64,000 bases of DNA from Sphingobacteriaceae bacterium (GCA_014380615.1 JACMJM010000026.1:1-64000), one strand, 5' to 3'. Counted from the first letter of the stretch, positions 8,284 to 17,311 are shown. Program-made: numbers and translations. Notes: generated from the letters alone by a model not told the origin.

Positions 8284-9153
8284 CATAAGCATTATCACCA
8301 AAAAATAAACCAGCATCGCAGCGCCGCTTACCATCGTCATTTTGCTCATGTTTTTAAAGTTAGCCTGCGACTTATCTCTTTTCAACTTTACAATCCAGTT
8401 TAAGAAAACACCCAGCACCGGGATAATAAAGGCAGTAAAGAGCCAAAAATTCTCCATTCGGTCTTGTCTCGACCAATACACATACATTAATACTGTAGCA
8501 GCGGAAAAGAGAAGAGCGGAAAAGATGAAGGTTCCGTTCACGCCTAAAACAATACTCAGGGTTTTGTCGCCTCGCTTAGAATCTTCTTCGTGCTGGTATA
8601 CTTGTGTTAAGGGATAAGACGCTCCGATAAGGCAAGAGCAGATTATTCCTGCCAGTATAAAATCACCGGGCCAATTATCCATCATGCTCTGGCCCTTAAT
8701 CGCACGATAGGTGGTCCAGTACACAAACGCACCCTGGAAAATAAAAACTACCAGAAAGCTAATCCATGGATATTTCTTAAGCCGCACGGAGGGATGGCTA
8801 TATAGCTTCGATAGCAAGCCGTAAACAAATGCTGCGATAGCAAATTCAAAACCTACAAAAAGCGCTAAAAGAATTCCGCAAACATCCAGTAAGAGCGAAA
8901 ATCCGTATAAACTTTTATCGGTGGCGGGTGGTTTTTCAAGTAAGGCTATACTTCCCTCGTCTTTGTCGAAGTAGCTGTTGTATCCGTTGCTTGCCGGATA
9001 AATAAACAAGTGCCAGATAATAAATACTAATGCGGCATTTATGATATCAACGGTTAAGGCCTGGCCTAAAGCGAAAAAATAGACCGGCATCAAAAAAAAG
9101 GAAAAGAAGAACCTTGAGTGTTGTAGTGTCGATTTTGTTGGCAGATAAATCAT
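8278..9153 (-). CDS. UbiA-family prenyltransferase
   Basis: The 291-residue integral membrane protein has about eight to nine hydrophobic helices. The two prenyl-diphosphate/Mg2+ binding regions of the UbiA family are seen: NGYNSYFDKDEGS (Asn56, Asp63, Asp65) and YQHEEDSKRGDKT (Asp191, Asp196). UbiA enzymes attach isoprenoid chains to aromatic or other acceptors. It is divergent, with a 52-bp gap, from a type III polyketide synthase operon, so the likely acceptor is the polyketide made by that enzyme (inference). It does not look like MenA or the haem/ubiquinone enzymes by context. Confidence 0.85.
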   Translation of the reverse strand: MIYLPTKSTLQHSRFFFSFFLMPVYFFALGQALTVDIINAALVFIIWHLFIYPASNGYNSYFDKDEGSIALLEKPPATDKSLYGFSLLLDVCGILLALFVGFEFAIAAFVYGLLSKLYSHPSVRLKKYPWISFLVVFIFQGAFVYWTTYRAIKGQSMMDNWPGDFILAGIICSCLIGASYPLTQVYQHEEDSKRGDKTLSIVLGVNGTFIFSALLFSAATVLMYVYWSRQDRMENFWLFTAFIIPVLGVFLNWIVKLKRDKSQANFKNMSKMTMVSGAAMLVYFLVIMLMQ

Positions 9154-9205
9154 CAGAAAAACTTAAGGCTTTAGAAATGGTTCTTAAATTAGAAAAAATT
9201 AATTA

Positions 9206-10303
9206 ATGGGAAGTATTATTTCAGCTATCGGAACAGCCACTCCGGAAAATCGTTTTTCCCAGAAGGAGATTTTGAAGTTTATGATCGAAGCGCATCAGCT
9301 CGATTCAATTAATTCAAATCGCCTCGAAAAATTATATGATGTCTCCGGCATTCATTACCGGCATTCGGTAATTAAAGATTTTGGACTGGAACGAGGTAGT
9401 TATACTTTCTTTGGGAACGAAGATAATTTAGCGCCTTTTCCTAAAACTCATGAACGAAGCGCGGTTTATGAACAAACAGCCAAACAACTTGCTGTTGGGG
9501 CCATACATAACCTGTTTGAAAATAGCACCTTGCCCTTAACTAATGTAAGCCATCTTATTACGGTAAGCTGCACAGGCATGTATGCTCCGGGTTTGGATAT
9601 TGATATTATTGATCTGTTGGGATTAAACAAAAGCATCGAAAGAACCTGTATCAATTTTATGGGCTGTTACGGAGCTTTTAACGCCCTAAAAGCGGCTGAT
9701 TATATCTGCAGGGCAGATAAGCAGGCTAAGGTTTTAGTAGTTGATATCGAACTTTGTACCTTACATTTTCAGCGTGAAAGCACTTTGGAAAATTGGGTTG
9801 CAAATTCTCTTTTTTCCGACGGAGCCGCTGCGGTTCTGATTGAATCTGAAGAACAGCGGTCGTCAGTAAAAGGCTTTCGCCTGAAAACTTTTTTCAATAC
9901 CCTTGTAACCGATGCCAAAGATGAGATGGCCTGGCGAATTGGCGATACTGGTTTCCAAATGCATCTTTCTTCACACATCGCGAAAAACATTGGTCGAAAA
10001 ATAAAGGAAGTAACCGCTTCATTAATCGAAAAGTCGGGATTGAACCGCTCTTCAATTTCTCATTTAGCGATACATCCCGGCGGGAGAAGAATCCTCGAAG
10101 TGTGCGAAGATTTACTTGAGTTACCCGAAGAGGCGCTTCAGCACTCATACGATGTATTAAAACAATATGGAAATATGTCATCTGTAACTATACTTTTTGT
10201 ATTGCAGAAATTGCTTGTACAAACTCAGCCGGGCGATAAAACCATGAGCTTCGCTTTTGGTCCGGGACTTACCTTCGAGAGTATGATTTTAGAAACTACC
10301 TGA
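9206..10303 (+). CDS. Type III polyketide synthase (chalcone-synthase superfamily)
   Basis: The homodimeric ketosynthase extends an acyl-CoA starter with malonyl-CoA and cyclises the chain without an acyl carrier protein. The catalytic triad is complete: Cys154 in NFMGCYGAFNALK, His290 in AIHPGGRRI, Asn323 in YGNMSSVT. Length (365 residues) is typical. The starter and ring pattern (pyrone, resorcinol or naphthalene) cannot be read from sequence. The methyltransferase gene starts in the stop codon (TGATG), and an FAD oxidoreductase follows, so the three form a tight operon opposite a UbiA gene: a small polyketide locus. The ATG at 9206 gives the standard family start. Confidence 0.93.
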   Translation: MGSIISAIGTATPENRFSQKEILKFMIEAHQLDSINSNRLEKLYDVSGIHYRHSVIKDFGLERGSYTFFGNEDNLAPFPKTHERSAVYEQTAKQLAVGAIHNLFENSTLPLTNVSHLITVSCTGMYAPGLDIDIIDLLGLNKSIERTCINFMGCYGAFNALKAADYICRADKQAKVLVVDIELCTLHFQRESTLENWVANSLFSDGAAAVLIESEEQRSSVKGFRLKTFFNTLVTDAKDEMAWRIGDTGFQMHLSSHIAKNIGRKIKEVTASLIEKSGLNRSSISHLAIHPGGRRILEVCEDLLELPEEALQHSYDVLKQYGNMSSVTILFVLQKLLVQTQPGDKTMSFAFGPGLTFESMILETT

Positions 10304-10998
10304 TGCCCGATTTCAGCAAACGCAGTAACGAACCCGAAATGATGGATGACTTTTCTTTGGGGCAGGAAATTATTAATCCCATTATGGATGAACTGGAGGT
10401 TGTTAATAAACTACTTGGTGGCTACCAGGTTTTTTTTAATGCCTTTAAAAAACTCAAATTGCGTGATGGGATGACGATTAGCGACTGGGGCTGCGGAGGC
10501 GGAGACTCGCTTCGTGTGCTCGCGAATTGGGCGAGAAAAGAAAATTTGAAGCTGAAATTTATAGGAGTAGATGCTACGGCTACAGCGATAGAATATGCCA
10601 GAAAAAAAGCCGCCGATTATCCTGAAATTAGCTTTATTCATGCCGACGTGCTGTCAAACCAATTGGGCGCGGAACAATTTGATATTGTAATTTCGAGTTT
10701 GTTTACTCACCATTTTGATAACGAAAGCTGGATAGAATTGATTAAGAAAATGCTCTACTGTTCTAGTTCCGCCGTTATTGTAAACGACTTGCACAGACAT
10801 TGGTTTGCTTACCATTCTATCGGGTTACTTACCCGGGCTTTTTCGAAATCGGTTATGGTGAAGCACGATTCAAAGCTTTCGGTTTTGCGTGGCTTTAAAA
10901 AAGATGAACTATATCAATTATTAGAGGAAGCTCAAATCACGAAATTTAGCTTACAGTGGATGTGGGCATTCAGGTGGCAACTCATCATCTTTAAGTAA
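10303..10998 (+). CDS. SAM-dependent methyltransferase of the polyketide locus
   Basis: The 231-residue class I methyltransferase has motif I DWGCGGGDSL (residues 61-69), an acidic residue after strand 2 (GVDATATA) and FIHADV at the next strand. The ATG overlaps the polyketide synthase stop by one base, and the FAD oxidoreductase ATG follows its own stop directly, which indicates translational coupling. It most likely methylates the polyketide on oxygen or carbon (inference from context). A similar methyltransferase beside a type III polyketide synthase is a recurrent arrangement in bacteria. The C-terminal part (FSLQWMWAFRWQLIIFK) is hydrophobic and aromatic, as if touching a lipidic substrate. 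Confidence 0.85.
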   Translation: MPDFSKRSNEPEMMDDFSLGQEIINPIMDELEVVNKLLGGYQVFFNAFKKLKLRDGMTISDWGCGGGDSLRVLANWARKENLKLKFIGVDATATAIEYARKKAADYPEISFIHADVLSNQLGAEQFDIVISSLFTHHFDNESWIELIKKMLYCSSSAVIVNDLHRHWFAYHSIGLLTRAFSKSVMVKHDSKLSVLRGFKKDELYQLLEEAQITKFSLQWMWAFRWQLIIFK

Positions 10999-12108
10999 AT
11001 GCCCGGGGAACCAAATAAGATAATTATTATCGGTGGAGGCCTGGCAGGGCTAATCTGTTCTATTCTGCTTAACAGAGCTGGTTTTGAAGTAGTGTTGGTA
11101 GAACGCAAGACCTATCCTTTTCACAGGGTTTGCGGTGAATATATATCTAACGAAGTACTCCCATTTCTTAAATCTCTGGATATTGATCCGTTCGCGCTCC
11201 ATGCTTCATCCATAAATAAATTGGCTATAAGTTCTTCTTCAGGGACTGTTTTTCAAACGCAGCTCGATTTAGGAGGCTTCGGCCTTAGCCGATATACTTT
11301 CGATAATTTTTTGTACCAGAAAGCCAAAGCAGAAGGCGTAAGTTTTGCCTGCGGAATAAAGGCAAATTCAATTACTTTTCAGGATGATCAGTTCGAGGTT
11401 TCCTTGTCCGACAATTCAACCCTAACCTCGCATTTTGTAATTTCCGCCCACGGAAAACGCTCCAATTTGGATAAGGACCGGGATTTTTTCCAAAGGCGAA
11501 GCCCTTATCTGGGGGTAAAGTATCACATAAAAACCGATTTTCCGGTTGATCTCGTTCAGTTGGATAATTTCGAAGGGGGATATTGCGGTACTGTTAAAAT
11601 TGAGAACGGCCGTTTTAATCTTTGTTATTTAATTGAGAACCGGCATCTGAAAAAATACGGTTCGATTGAAGAAATGGAGCGGCAAGTTTTGTTTCAAAAC
11701 CCTCGTCTTAAAGAAAGGTTCTTATCCGCTGATTTTTTAAATGAGAAACCCGAGGTTATAAACGAAATTTCTTTCGCGAAAAAGCCACTTGTTGAGAAAC
11801 ATATTTTATACTGTGGCGATGCGGCGGGCATGATAAGTCCGCTTTGCGGCAATGGGATGGCTATGGCTATTCACTCGGCTAAAGTGCTCTCTGATACTAT
11901 TATTGAGTTTCAAAATAACAGGGAACTGCTTGAACAAACCTATTGCGCAAAATGGAATCAACTTTTTAAAAACCGTTTATGGGTGGGGAGGTTAACTCAG
12001 CAATTATTCGGAGGCCGCAATGTCTCCGCTTTTGCGGTGAAGCTGTTGAATAGGATGCCCCCTTTGTCGAAGTACATTATGAAAAGCACCCATGGAAATC
12101 CGTTTTAA
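10999..12108 (+). CDS. FAD-dependent oxidoreductase (geranylgeranyl-reductase-like)
   Basis: The 369-residue flavoprotein of the p-hydroxybenzoate hydroxylase/geranylgeranyl reductase group has the dinucleotide-binding motif IIGGGLAGL (Gly12-14, Gly17), HRVCGEYIS near residue 47, and the second FAD motif YCGDAAGMISPLCGNGMA near 271-288. It is the last gene of the polyketide operon, so it either hydroxylates or oxidises the aromatic product to a quinone, or reduces a prenyl chain added by the UbiA enzyme; the sequence alone does not decide. It abuts the methyltransferase gene with no spacer. A sensor kinase follows after 15 bp but is probably unrelated in function. Confidence 0.87.
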   Translation: MPGEPNKIIIIGGGLAGLICSILLNRAGFEVVLVERKTYPFHRVCGEYISNEVLPFLKSLDIDPFALHASSINKLAISSSSGTVFQTQLDLGGFGLSRYTFDNFLYQKAKAEGVSFACGIKANSITFQDDQFEVSLSDNSTLTSHFVISAHGKRSNLDKDRDFFQRRSPYLGVKYHIKTDFPVDLVQLDNFEGGYCGTVKIENGRFNLCYLIENRHLKKYGSIEEMERQVLFQNPRLKERFLSADFLNEKPEVINEISFAKKPLVEKHILYCGDAAGMISPLCGNGMAMAIHSAKVLSDTIIEFQNNRELLEQTYCAKWNQLFKNRLWVGRLTQQLFGGRNVSAFAVKLLNRMPPLSKYIMKSTHGNPF

Positions 12109-12123
12109 TGCTATAATTGTATT

Positions 12124-13167
12124 ATGAAACTCAGAGAACTAGTTTTTATAAACGCATTTGTAGTAGCCATATCATTGGCGATCATAAACTACTACTTCCA
12201 ACGCGACTGGTATTATTTTGCGTTAGCATTCGGCGTAACCCTTGTTATCTGCTATTCTGTGTTTTACTATCTGATAGAGCGGTATGTGTACAGTAAAATT
12301 AAGCTGATTTACAAACTGATTCATAATTTAAAATTAGGAAAGGATTTAAAAGATGCCTTGGGAGAATATGTGAGTAAAGATCCTATTAACGATGTTGAGC
12401 AGGAAGTAACCGAGTGGGCCCGCGATAAGAAAATTGAGATCGAAAACTTAAAAAATCAGGAACAGTTTAGACGGGAGTTCCTTGCTAATATTTCTCATGA
12501 GTTTAAAACCCCTCTTTTTGCCATTCAGGGCTATATTGAGGCTTTGCAGGAAGATGGGGTGGAAGATCAGGATTTAGCACGGTCTTTTTTAAATAAGGCA
12601 TCAAGAAACATAGACAGGCTTACACTGCTGGTACAGGATCTGGATGTAATATCCAAGCTCGAAAGCGGTGAAGCTCCGATAAACTACGAGAAATTTGATA
12701 TCGCTCTGCTGATAAGAGATGTGATCGAACAAATGGAGCATAAGGCCCAGTCGCATAAAATCGAACTGGTATTTAAAGACAAATACGACAGTTCGGTTTG
12801 GGTAAATGCCGATAGAGACAAAATTTGTCAGGTTTTGGTTAATCTGCTTGATAACGGTATAAAGTATGGCAGCGAAAATGGCTTTGTAGCCATAAAAATC
12901 TTCGAACTTCACGATCAGATACTGGTTGAGGTAACAGACAACGGAATTGGTATTGAGGAAAAACATCTCCCAAGATTGTTTGAACGCTTTTTCAGAACAG
13001 AGCAAAGCAGATCGAGGCAAATTGGCGGCTCGGGTTTAGGACTGGCTATAGTAAAGCATATCCTTGAGGCGCACGAACAAACAATTACCGTTAGGAGTAC
13101 CGAAGGAGTGGGCACTACCTTTGCTTTTACGCTTGAAAAAGTAATGCCAACAATTATCACCGTTTGA
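12124..13167 (+). CDS. PhoR-like sensor histidine kinase
   Basis: The 347-residue kinase has two N-terminal helices (about 7-25 and 30-52) with almost no periplasmic loop, a linker, then the kinase core. His125 lies in the H-box NISHEFKTPL. The ATPase domain has the N-box LVNLLDNGIKYG, VTDNGIGI and GSGLGLAIVKHI. The compact membrane region is PhoR-like, and the next two genes encode a PhoU-like protein and a phosphate permease, so phosphate sensing is plausible (inference). No response regulator is adjacent. The gene could be read through from the polyketide operon, 15 bp upstream. Confidence 0.85.
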   Translation: MKLRELVFINAFVVAISLAIINYYFQRDWYYFALAFGVTLVICYSVFYYLIERYVYSKIKLIYKLIHNLKLGKDLKDALGEYVSKDPINDVEQEVTEWARDKKIEIENLKNQEQFRREFLANISHEFKTPLFAIQGYIEALQEDGVEDQDLARSFLNKASRNIDRLTLLVQDLDVISKLESGEAPINYEKFDIALLIRDVIEQMEHKAQSHKIELVFKDKYDSSVWVNADRDKICQVLVNLLDNGIKYGSENGFVAIKIFELHDQILVEVTDNGIGIEEKHLPRLFERFFRTEQSRSRQIGGSGLGLAIVKHILEAHEQTITVRSTEGVGTTFAFTLEKVMPTIITV

Positions 13168-13173
13168 TTATTG

Positions 13174-13207
13174 TTAACATTAATTTAACATTAAGATAAT
13201 ACTTTTG
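13174..13207 (+). promoter_or_regulatory. Candidate Pho-box promoter
   Basis: Two exact TTAACAT heptamers (13174-13180, 13185-13191) are separated by TAAT, an 11-bp phased direct repeat like the PhoB box of proteobacteria. Eight bases later comes TACTTTTG (13200-13207), a perfect TAnnTTTG -7 element. No TTTG stands at -33: the repeat takes its place, as in PhoB-activated promoters. It lies directly before the phosphate genes. Confidence 0.55.
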
Positions 13208-13227
13208 TAACCTCACTAAACATTATC

Positions 13228-13875
13228 ATGTCACTAAATAACATCTTACAGTACTTTGTTCCTAAGGACAGGAAGTTTTTTCCTCTTTTTGAACAAGGCA
13301 GCGCCAACCTGATTAAAATCGCTCAGGTATTGGTTGAATTGTTAAACTCTACCGACGAAATCCGTAAGCAGGCTTTAACAAAAGAGATTGAAGATTTAGA
13401 GCACAAAGGGGATGAAATAACCCACCAGATCTTCTTAGAATTGGGCAAAAACTTTATAACTCCTTTCGACAGGGAAGATATCCATGTACTGGCAAGTGCT
13501 ATTGATGATATAGCAGATTACATTCACGGTTCGGCTACGCGTATACAATTGTATAAAATTAACGACATAAATCCGGCCATGAAAGAGCTGGGAGATTTGA
13601 TTCTTCAGGGATGCCAGGATATTGATAAAGCAATCATCGAGCTTAAAAACTTAAGAAACCTTCGTTTGATAGCTGAGTCTTGTGTGCGAATTAACAGTAT
13701 GGAAAATCAGGCCGACGCTGTATTCGAAAGAGCGGTAGCCGATTTGTTCGAGTATGAACAAGACGCAAAAGTAATTATTAAGCATAAAGAAGTTTTATCA
13801 GCACTTGAAACGGCGACAGACAAATGCGAAGATGTAGCAAATGTTATGGAGTCTATCCTGGTTAAACACGCTTAA
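13228..13875 (+). CDS. PhoU-like DUF47 phosphate transport regulator
   Basis: The 215-residue all-helical protein of the DUF47/PhoU-related family has characteristic stretches FFPLFEQGSANLIKIAQ near residue 17, EDLEHKGDEITHQIFLEL near 52-70 and TPFDREDIHVLASAIDDIADYIHG near 77-101, the last matching the family's metal-binding acidic helix. The gene for the PiT permease follows 11 bp downstream, the standard arrangement, and such proteins are thought to regulate the linked transporter. A candidate Pho-box promoter lies directly upstream. The ATG follows CATTATC at 13228. Confidence 0.9.
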   Translation: MSLNNILQYFVPKDRKFFPLFEQGSANLIKIAQVLVELLNSTDEIRKQALTKEIEDLEHKGDEITHQIFLELGKNFITPFDREDIHVLASAIDDIADYIHGSATRIQLYKINDINPAMKELGDLILQGCQDIDKAIIELKNLRNLRLIAESCVRINSMENQADAVFERAVADLFEYEQDAKVIIKHKEVLSALETATDKCEDVANVMESILVKHA

Positions 13876-13886
13876 AACTAATCGTA

Positions 13887-14876
13887 ATGATTACAACACT
13901 TCTTATCGTAGTAATTGCCCTGGCTCTTATTTTCGATTTTATTAACGGATTCCATGATGCCGCGAATTCTATCGCTACAATAGTTTCCACGAAAGTACTC
14001 TCCCCTTTAACGGCTGTTATTTGGGCTGCCTTCTTCAATATGGCCGCATATTTCATTTTTCCTTTGCATGTAGCGGATACCATCGCGAAAACTGTTGACG
14101 CAACGGCTATAAGTTTAACCGTTGTAGGTGCCGGTCTTACAGCTGCTATCGCCTGGAATTTGTTAACCTGGTGGTTAGGTATCCCTTCAAGCTCATCACA
14201 TACCTTAATTGGTGGTTTTGCCGGTGCCGCTGTTGCGCATGGTGGTTTCGATGTGGTGCGGTATTCGAAGGTAATGCCTACAGTATATTTTATTGTGTTA
14301 GCTCCGCTTATCGGCATGATAATGTCGTATACGATATCAATTATCACTATGCATCTTTGTAAAAGGTCTAATCCTTCGAGGGTGGATAAAGTGTTCAGAC
14401 GCCTGCAATTAGTATCTGCGGCGGCATACAGCTTGGGCCACGGTGGTAACGACGCTCAAAAAGTTATGGGGATTATCGGTGCGGCTTTAATTGCCGAGAA
14501 TGTGATCCCGGGTATGGAGGCATTACCTAATTGGGTTCCTATCAGTTGTTATGCCGCAATCTCGTTCGGTACTATGTTCGGGGGCTGGAAGATTGTTAAA
14601 ACTATGGGGCAAAAAGTTACTAAATTGTCTCCTTTCGAAGGTTTTTCGGCAGAAAGTGCAGGAGCCATAACCCTGTTTAGTACGGCAGCATTAGGTATCC
14701 CTGTTTCTACCACTCATACCATTACAGGTTCTATTATGGGAGCGGGTATCACCAAACGAATTTCGGCGGTAAGATGGGGAGTTACTCTCAACATCGTTTG
14801 GGCCTGGGTGTTAACTATCCCGGTATCGGCACTATTAGCCGCATTCGTTTATTGGATCTTTACCTTATTTGCCTAA
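13887..14876 (+). CDS. PiT-family inorganic phosphate transporter
   Basis: The 329-residue inner-membrane symporter would import inorganic phosphate with H+ or Na+. The two repeated signature regions are present: DFINGFHDAANSIATIVST near residue 11-29 and GHGGNDAQKVMGII near 187-200, each carrying the Asn/Asp pair found in PiT proteins. PVSTTHTITGSIMGAG near 275-290 and PSSSSHTLIGGFAGA near 99-113 are the paired serine-rich loops. About ten transmembrane segments are apparent. It is cotranscribed with the PhoU-like gene, under the candidate Pho-box. It converges on hisS with 12 bp between the stops. Confidence 0.93.
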   Translation: MITTLLIVVIALALIFDFINGFHDAANSIATIVSTKVLSPLTAVIWAAFFNMAAYFIFPLHVADTIAKTVDATAISLTVVGAGLTAAIAWNLLTWWLGIPSSSSHTLIGGFAGAAVAHGGFDVVRYSKVMPTVYFIVLAPLIGMIMSYTISIITMHLCKRSNPSRVDKVFRRLQLVSAAAYSLGHGGNDAQKVMGIIGAALIAENVIPGMEALPNWVPISCYAAISFGTMFGGWKIVKTMGQKVTKLSPFEGFSAESAGAITLFSTAALGIPVSTTHTITGSIMGAGITKRISAVRWGVTLNIVWAWVLTIPVSALLAAFVYWIFTLFA

Positions 14877-14888
14877 GCGCATCATTCG

Positions 14889-16280
14889 CTAAAATTTGGC
14901 AATCAGCTGTTCTAACGTTATTTTTTGCTGCTCACCGCTCTTCATATCTTTTAAGGTAAGGAGGCCGGTTTGTATTTCCTCAGCACCAATCAGCACAACA
15001 AAAGGGATACGCTTATTATCAGCGTAGCTCATTTGTTTTTTAAGTTTTGTTGGAGAAGGATAAAGCTCGGTCGCTATACCGTTTCTGCGTAATTCCATAA
15101 GAATGGGCAGTGCATAAGATTCAGAATCTGTATCGAAATTTGTGATCAGAAGTTTCGTAGTTTCTTCCGCGCTTTGGGGAAATAAATTTAATTCTTCAAG
15201 TACATCATAAATCCGGTCTGCTCCGAAAGAGATACCAACACCAGTCAGATCTTTCAAACCAAACATTCCTGTAAGGTCATCATAACGGCCTCCACCGCCA
15301 ATACTTCCCATCGCAACTTCGTTTGTTTTTACTTCAAATATAGCTCCGGTATAATAATTAAGGCCGCGGGCAAGGGTGATGTCGAGTTCTAATTGAGATT
15401 TGAGATTTGCGATTTGCGATGTAAGACTTCCTACATAGCCAAAGATGGTTTCAACTTCCGCAATTCCTTTCAACCCGGTCTCAGAGCTTTGAAGTACCTC
15501 TTTCAGACTTTCTATTTTGTCTGTATTGCTGCCTTCAAGTAGAATTACAGGTTTTAACTTCTCAATATCCTCCTGCGTAAAACCTCTTTCAATAAGCTCC
15601 TTCGTTACACCATCAAGTCCAATTTTATCCAGTTTGTCGATAGCCACAGTCATATCAACAATCAATTCTGGTTTCCCAATTATTTCGGCTATGCCGGATA
15701 ATATTTTACGGTTATTGATTTTTATGGTAAAGTCTTTCAGTCCCAGTTTACTAAGAGCCTCGTCATAAATCAGGATAAATTCTGCTTCGTTGAGTAAACT
15801 ATCAGATCCTACTACATCAGCGTCGCATTGGTAAAACTCGCGATAGCGACCCTTTTGCGGCCGGTCTGCACGCCAAACCGGTTGGATCTGGAAACGCTTG
15901 AACGGGAACGAAATCTCATTTTGATGCATCACTACATAACGTGCGAATGGGACCGTAAGATCGTAGCGAAGTGCTTTCTCTGAAATAAGTGGCAGCAAAC
16001 TCTTTGAACTAAACTCAAAACTGTCTGCTTTCAGCTTTTTGCTTTCAGCTTTTTCCCAGTAATCCCCGGAATTTAAAATTTTGAATATGAGTTTATCTCC
16101 TTCATCACCATACTTTCCGGTAAGCGTATCCAGATTTTCCATAGTAGGAGTCTGAATTTCCTGATAACCAAATTTCCTGAAAACCGATTTAATCGTATCA
16201 AAAATATAATTACGCTTCACCATTTCTGCAGGTGAAAAGTCTCTGGTGCCCTTTGGAACGGAGGGTTTAATGCTCGCCAT
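14889..16280 (-). CDS. hisS: Histidine--tRNA ligase
   Basis: The enzyme charges tRNA-His with histidine. Class II motifs are visible: motif 2 in [33 protein letters not shown] sequence around residue 120-145, the HisA box [14 protein letters not shown] near 305, and motif 3 [18 protein letters not shown] near 350. I place the start at ATG 16280 ([15 protein letters not shown]); the longer frame start at 16295 would overlap the -7 box at 16285-16292. The product is 463 residues. Two tandem DNA repeats lie in frame within the gene, adding low-complexity inserts (KAESKKLKA and SQIANLKSQ). The message is probably leaderless. Confidence 0.95.
   Translation of the reverse strand: MASIKPSVPKGTRDFSPAEMVKRNYIFDTIKSVFRKFGYQEIQTPTMENLDTLTGKYGDEGDKLIFKILNSGDYWEKAESKKLKADSFEFSSKSLLPLISEKALRYDLTVPFARYVVMHQNEISFPFKRFQIQPVWRADRPQKGRYREFYQCDADVVGSDSLLNEAEFILIYDEALSKLGLKDFTIKINNRKILSGIAEIIGKPELIVDMTVAIDKLDKIGLDGVTKELIERGFTQEDIEKLKPVILLEGSNTDKIESLKEVLQSSETGLKGIAEVETIFGYVGSLTSQIANLKSQLELDITLARGLNYYTGAIFEVKTNEVAMGSIGGGGRYDDLTGMFGLKDLTGVGISFGADRIYDVLEELNLFPQSAEETTKLLITNFDTDSESYALPILMELRRNGIATELYPSPTKLKKQMSYADNKRIPFVVLIGAEEIQTGLLTLKDMKSGEQQKITLEQLIAKF
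15393..15420. repeat. Four 7-bp tandem repeats inside hisS
   Basis: On the plus strand TTGAGAT occurs twice and TTGCGAT twice, head to tail, without a gap. In hisS this reads SQIANLKSQ. Seven is not a multiple of three, so gain or loss of one unit would shift the frame. Confidence 0.85.
16027..16054. repeat. Two exact 14-bp tandem repeats inside hisS
   Basis: GCTTTCAGCTTTTT occurs twice head to tail. The hisS product reads the two copies in different frames, giving KAES then KKLKA. The unit length of 14 again is a multiple of seven, not three. Confidence 0.85.
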
Positions 16281-16284
16281 GGGG

Positions 16285-16292
16285 CAAAAGTA
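16285..16292 (-). promoter_or_regulatory. hisS -7 element next to the start codon
   Basis: TACTTTTG on the minus strand matches TAnnTTTG exactly; only CCCC separates it from the ATG at 16280. Transcription would begin at or beside the start codon, so hisS mRNA is predicted to be leaderless. No convincing TTTG at -33. Confidence 0.55.
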
Positions 16293-16363
16293 CATTTTTT
16301 AAAATTTGCTTGTAGCGTATTTAAAATAACCTGCGTCTTGTGTCCATTCTTTGATGATGAATT

Positions 16364-17215
16364 ATGTCAAAACTGAAAAAACTTATCCCCTGTATTTTAG
16401 CGGCCAGTTTGCTGGGTACATCTGCGCATGCGCAAGGCTTACTTAACAAAATGAAGCAAAAAGCTGCAGATGCAGCAGAGAAAGCGCTCGATAAAAAAAC
16501 AGATGAACTGCTAAACGGAAAAAAGAAAAATGATGCAAATGGCAATACCCGCGAAGGAAATCAGGAGGTTAACGGCAATATCGCAGGCACTTCTTATGGA
16601 AATTCAGGCGCAAACACATCTTCCAATAGCCCTCGAAACAAAGGCGGTGCGGGTTTAGTAACTACTCCGCCCGATGTGAAAGAAAACCTTAGCACTGCCG
16701 AATCGGCTTATAAAACCGCCAGCTATGGAGAAGCCCGGCAAGCTCTACAACAGGCCATTTTAGGGGTGGAAATGGAAATTGGACAAAATCTTTTAAAATC
16801 AATGCCTGATAATATTTTAGGATTACCGAAACAAACAGAGAAAGACAAAGTAGTTAGTAGTGGATGGGGTTTTACCGGCCTCACCATTCATCGGGAATAT
16901 ATGGAAGAGGATAAACAGCTTAGCATGACCATTGCTAACAACGCGATTATGATGAATGCGATTAACATGTTTCTAACTAACGGTGCTTTTGCACAAACTG
17001 CTGGCGGTGATCAAAACTGGAAACAAACTAAGCTAAAAGGAAATCGTGCTATTATTCAATTCGATCAAAGCTCGGGCTATAAGCTTAGTGTGCCGCTGGG
17101 GCAATCTACTCTAATTGTATTCGAGGGAGTAAATTTTGCGAATGAGCAGGAAGTAATGCAGGCCGCCGAGCAGTTTAATGTAGATGCCATCAAAAAAACT
17201 TTAGGAGAGAAATAA
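16364..17215 (+). CDS. Exported protein, paralogue of the next gene
   Basis: I do not recognise a named family. The 283-residue protein has a signal peptide (MSKLKKLIPCILAASLLGTSAHA), a lysine/alanine-rich segment (KQKAADAAEKALDKKTDELL), a long Asn/Gly/Ser-rich linker (about residues 48-105) and a folded C-terminal domain. That domain (ESAYKTASYGEARQALQQAI, NLLKSMPDNILGLP, SSGWGFTGLTIHREY) is clearly related to the whole of the next gene's product. The pair therefore arose by tandem duplication; this copy gained the disordered N-terminal linker. It is divergent from hisS. Confidence 0.8.
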   Translation: MSKLKKLIPCILAASLLGTSAHAQGLLNKMKQKAADAAEKALDKKTDELLNGKKKNDANGNTREGNQEVNGNIAGTSYGNSGANTSSNSPRNKGGAGLVTTPPDVKENLSTAESAYKTASYGEARQALQQAILGVEMEIGQNLLKSMPDNILGLPKQTEKDKVVSSGWGFTGLTIHREYMEEDKQLSMTIANNAIMMNAINMFLTNGAFAQTAGGDQNWKQTKLKGNRAIIQFDQSSGYKLSVPLGQSTLIVFEGVNFANEQEVMQAAEQFNVDAIKKTLGEK

Positions 17216-17311
17216 ACTACACTTGCAGGATCACACAATTCATCGAAGTAGTTCTAGAAAAGAGTGAGTACAGATGTAATCTTGATTGTTATTAATTAAA
17301 ATATTCTGAAA

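Noticed and set aside
13862..14347. Long open frame on the minus strand inside the PiT gene
   Set aside because: It is a shadow of the highly biased membrane-protein coding sequence on the plus strand; the plus-strand protein is unmistakable.
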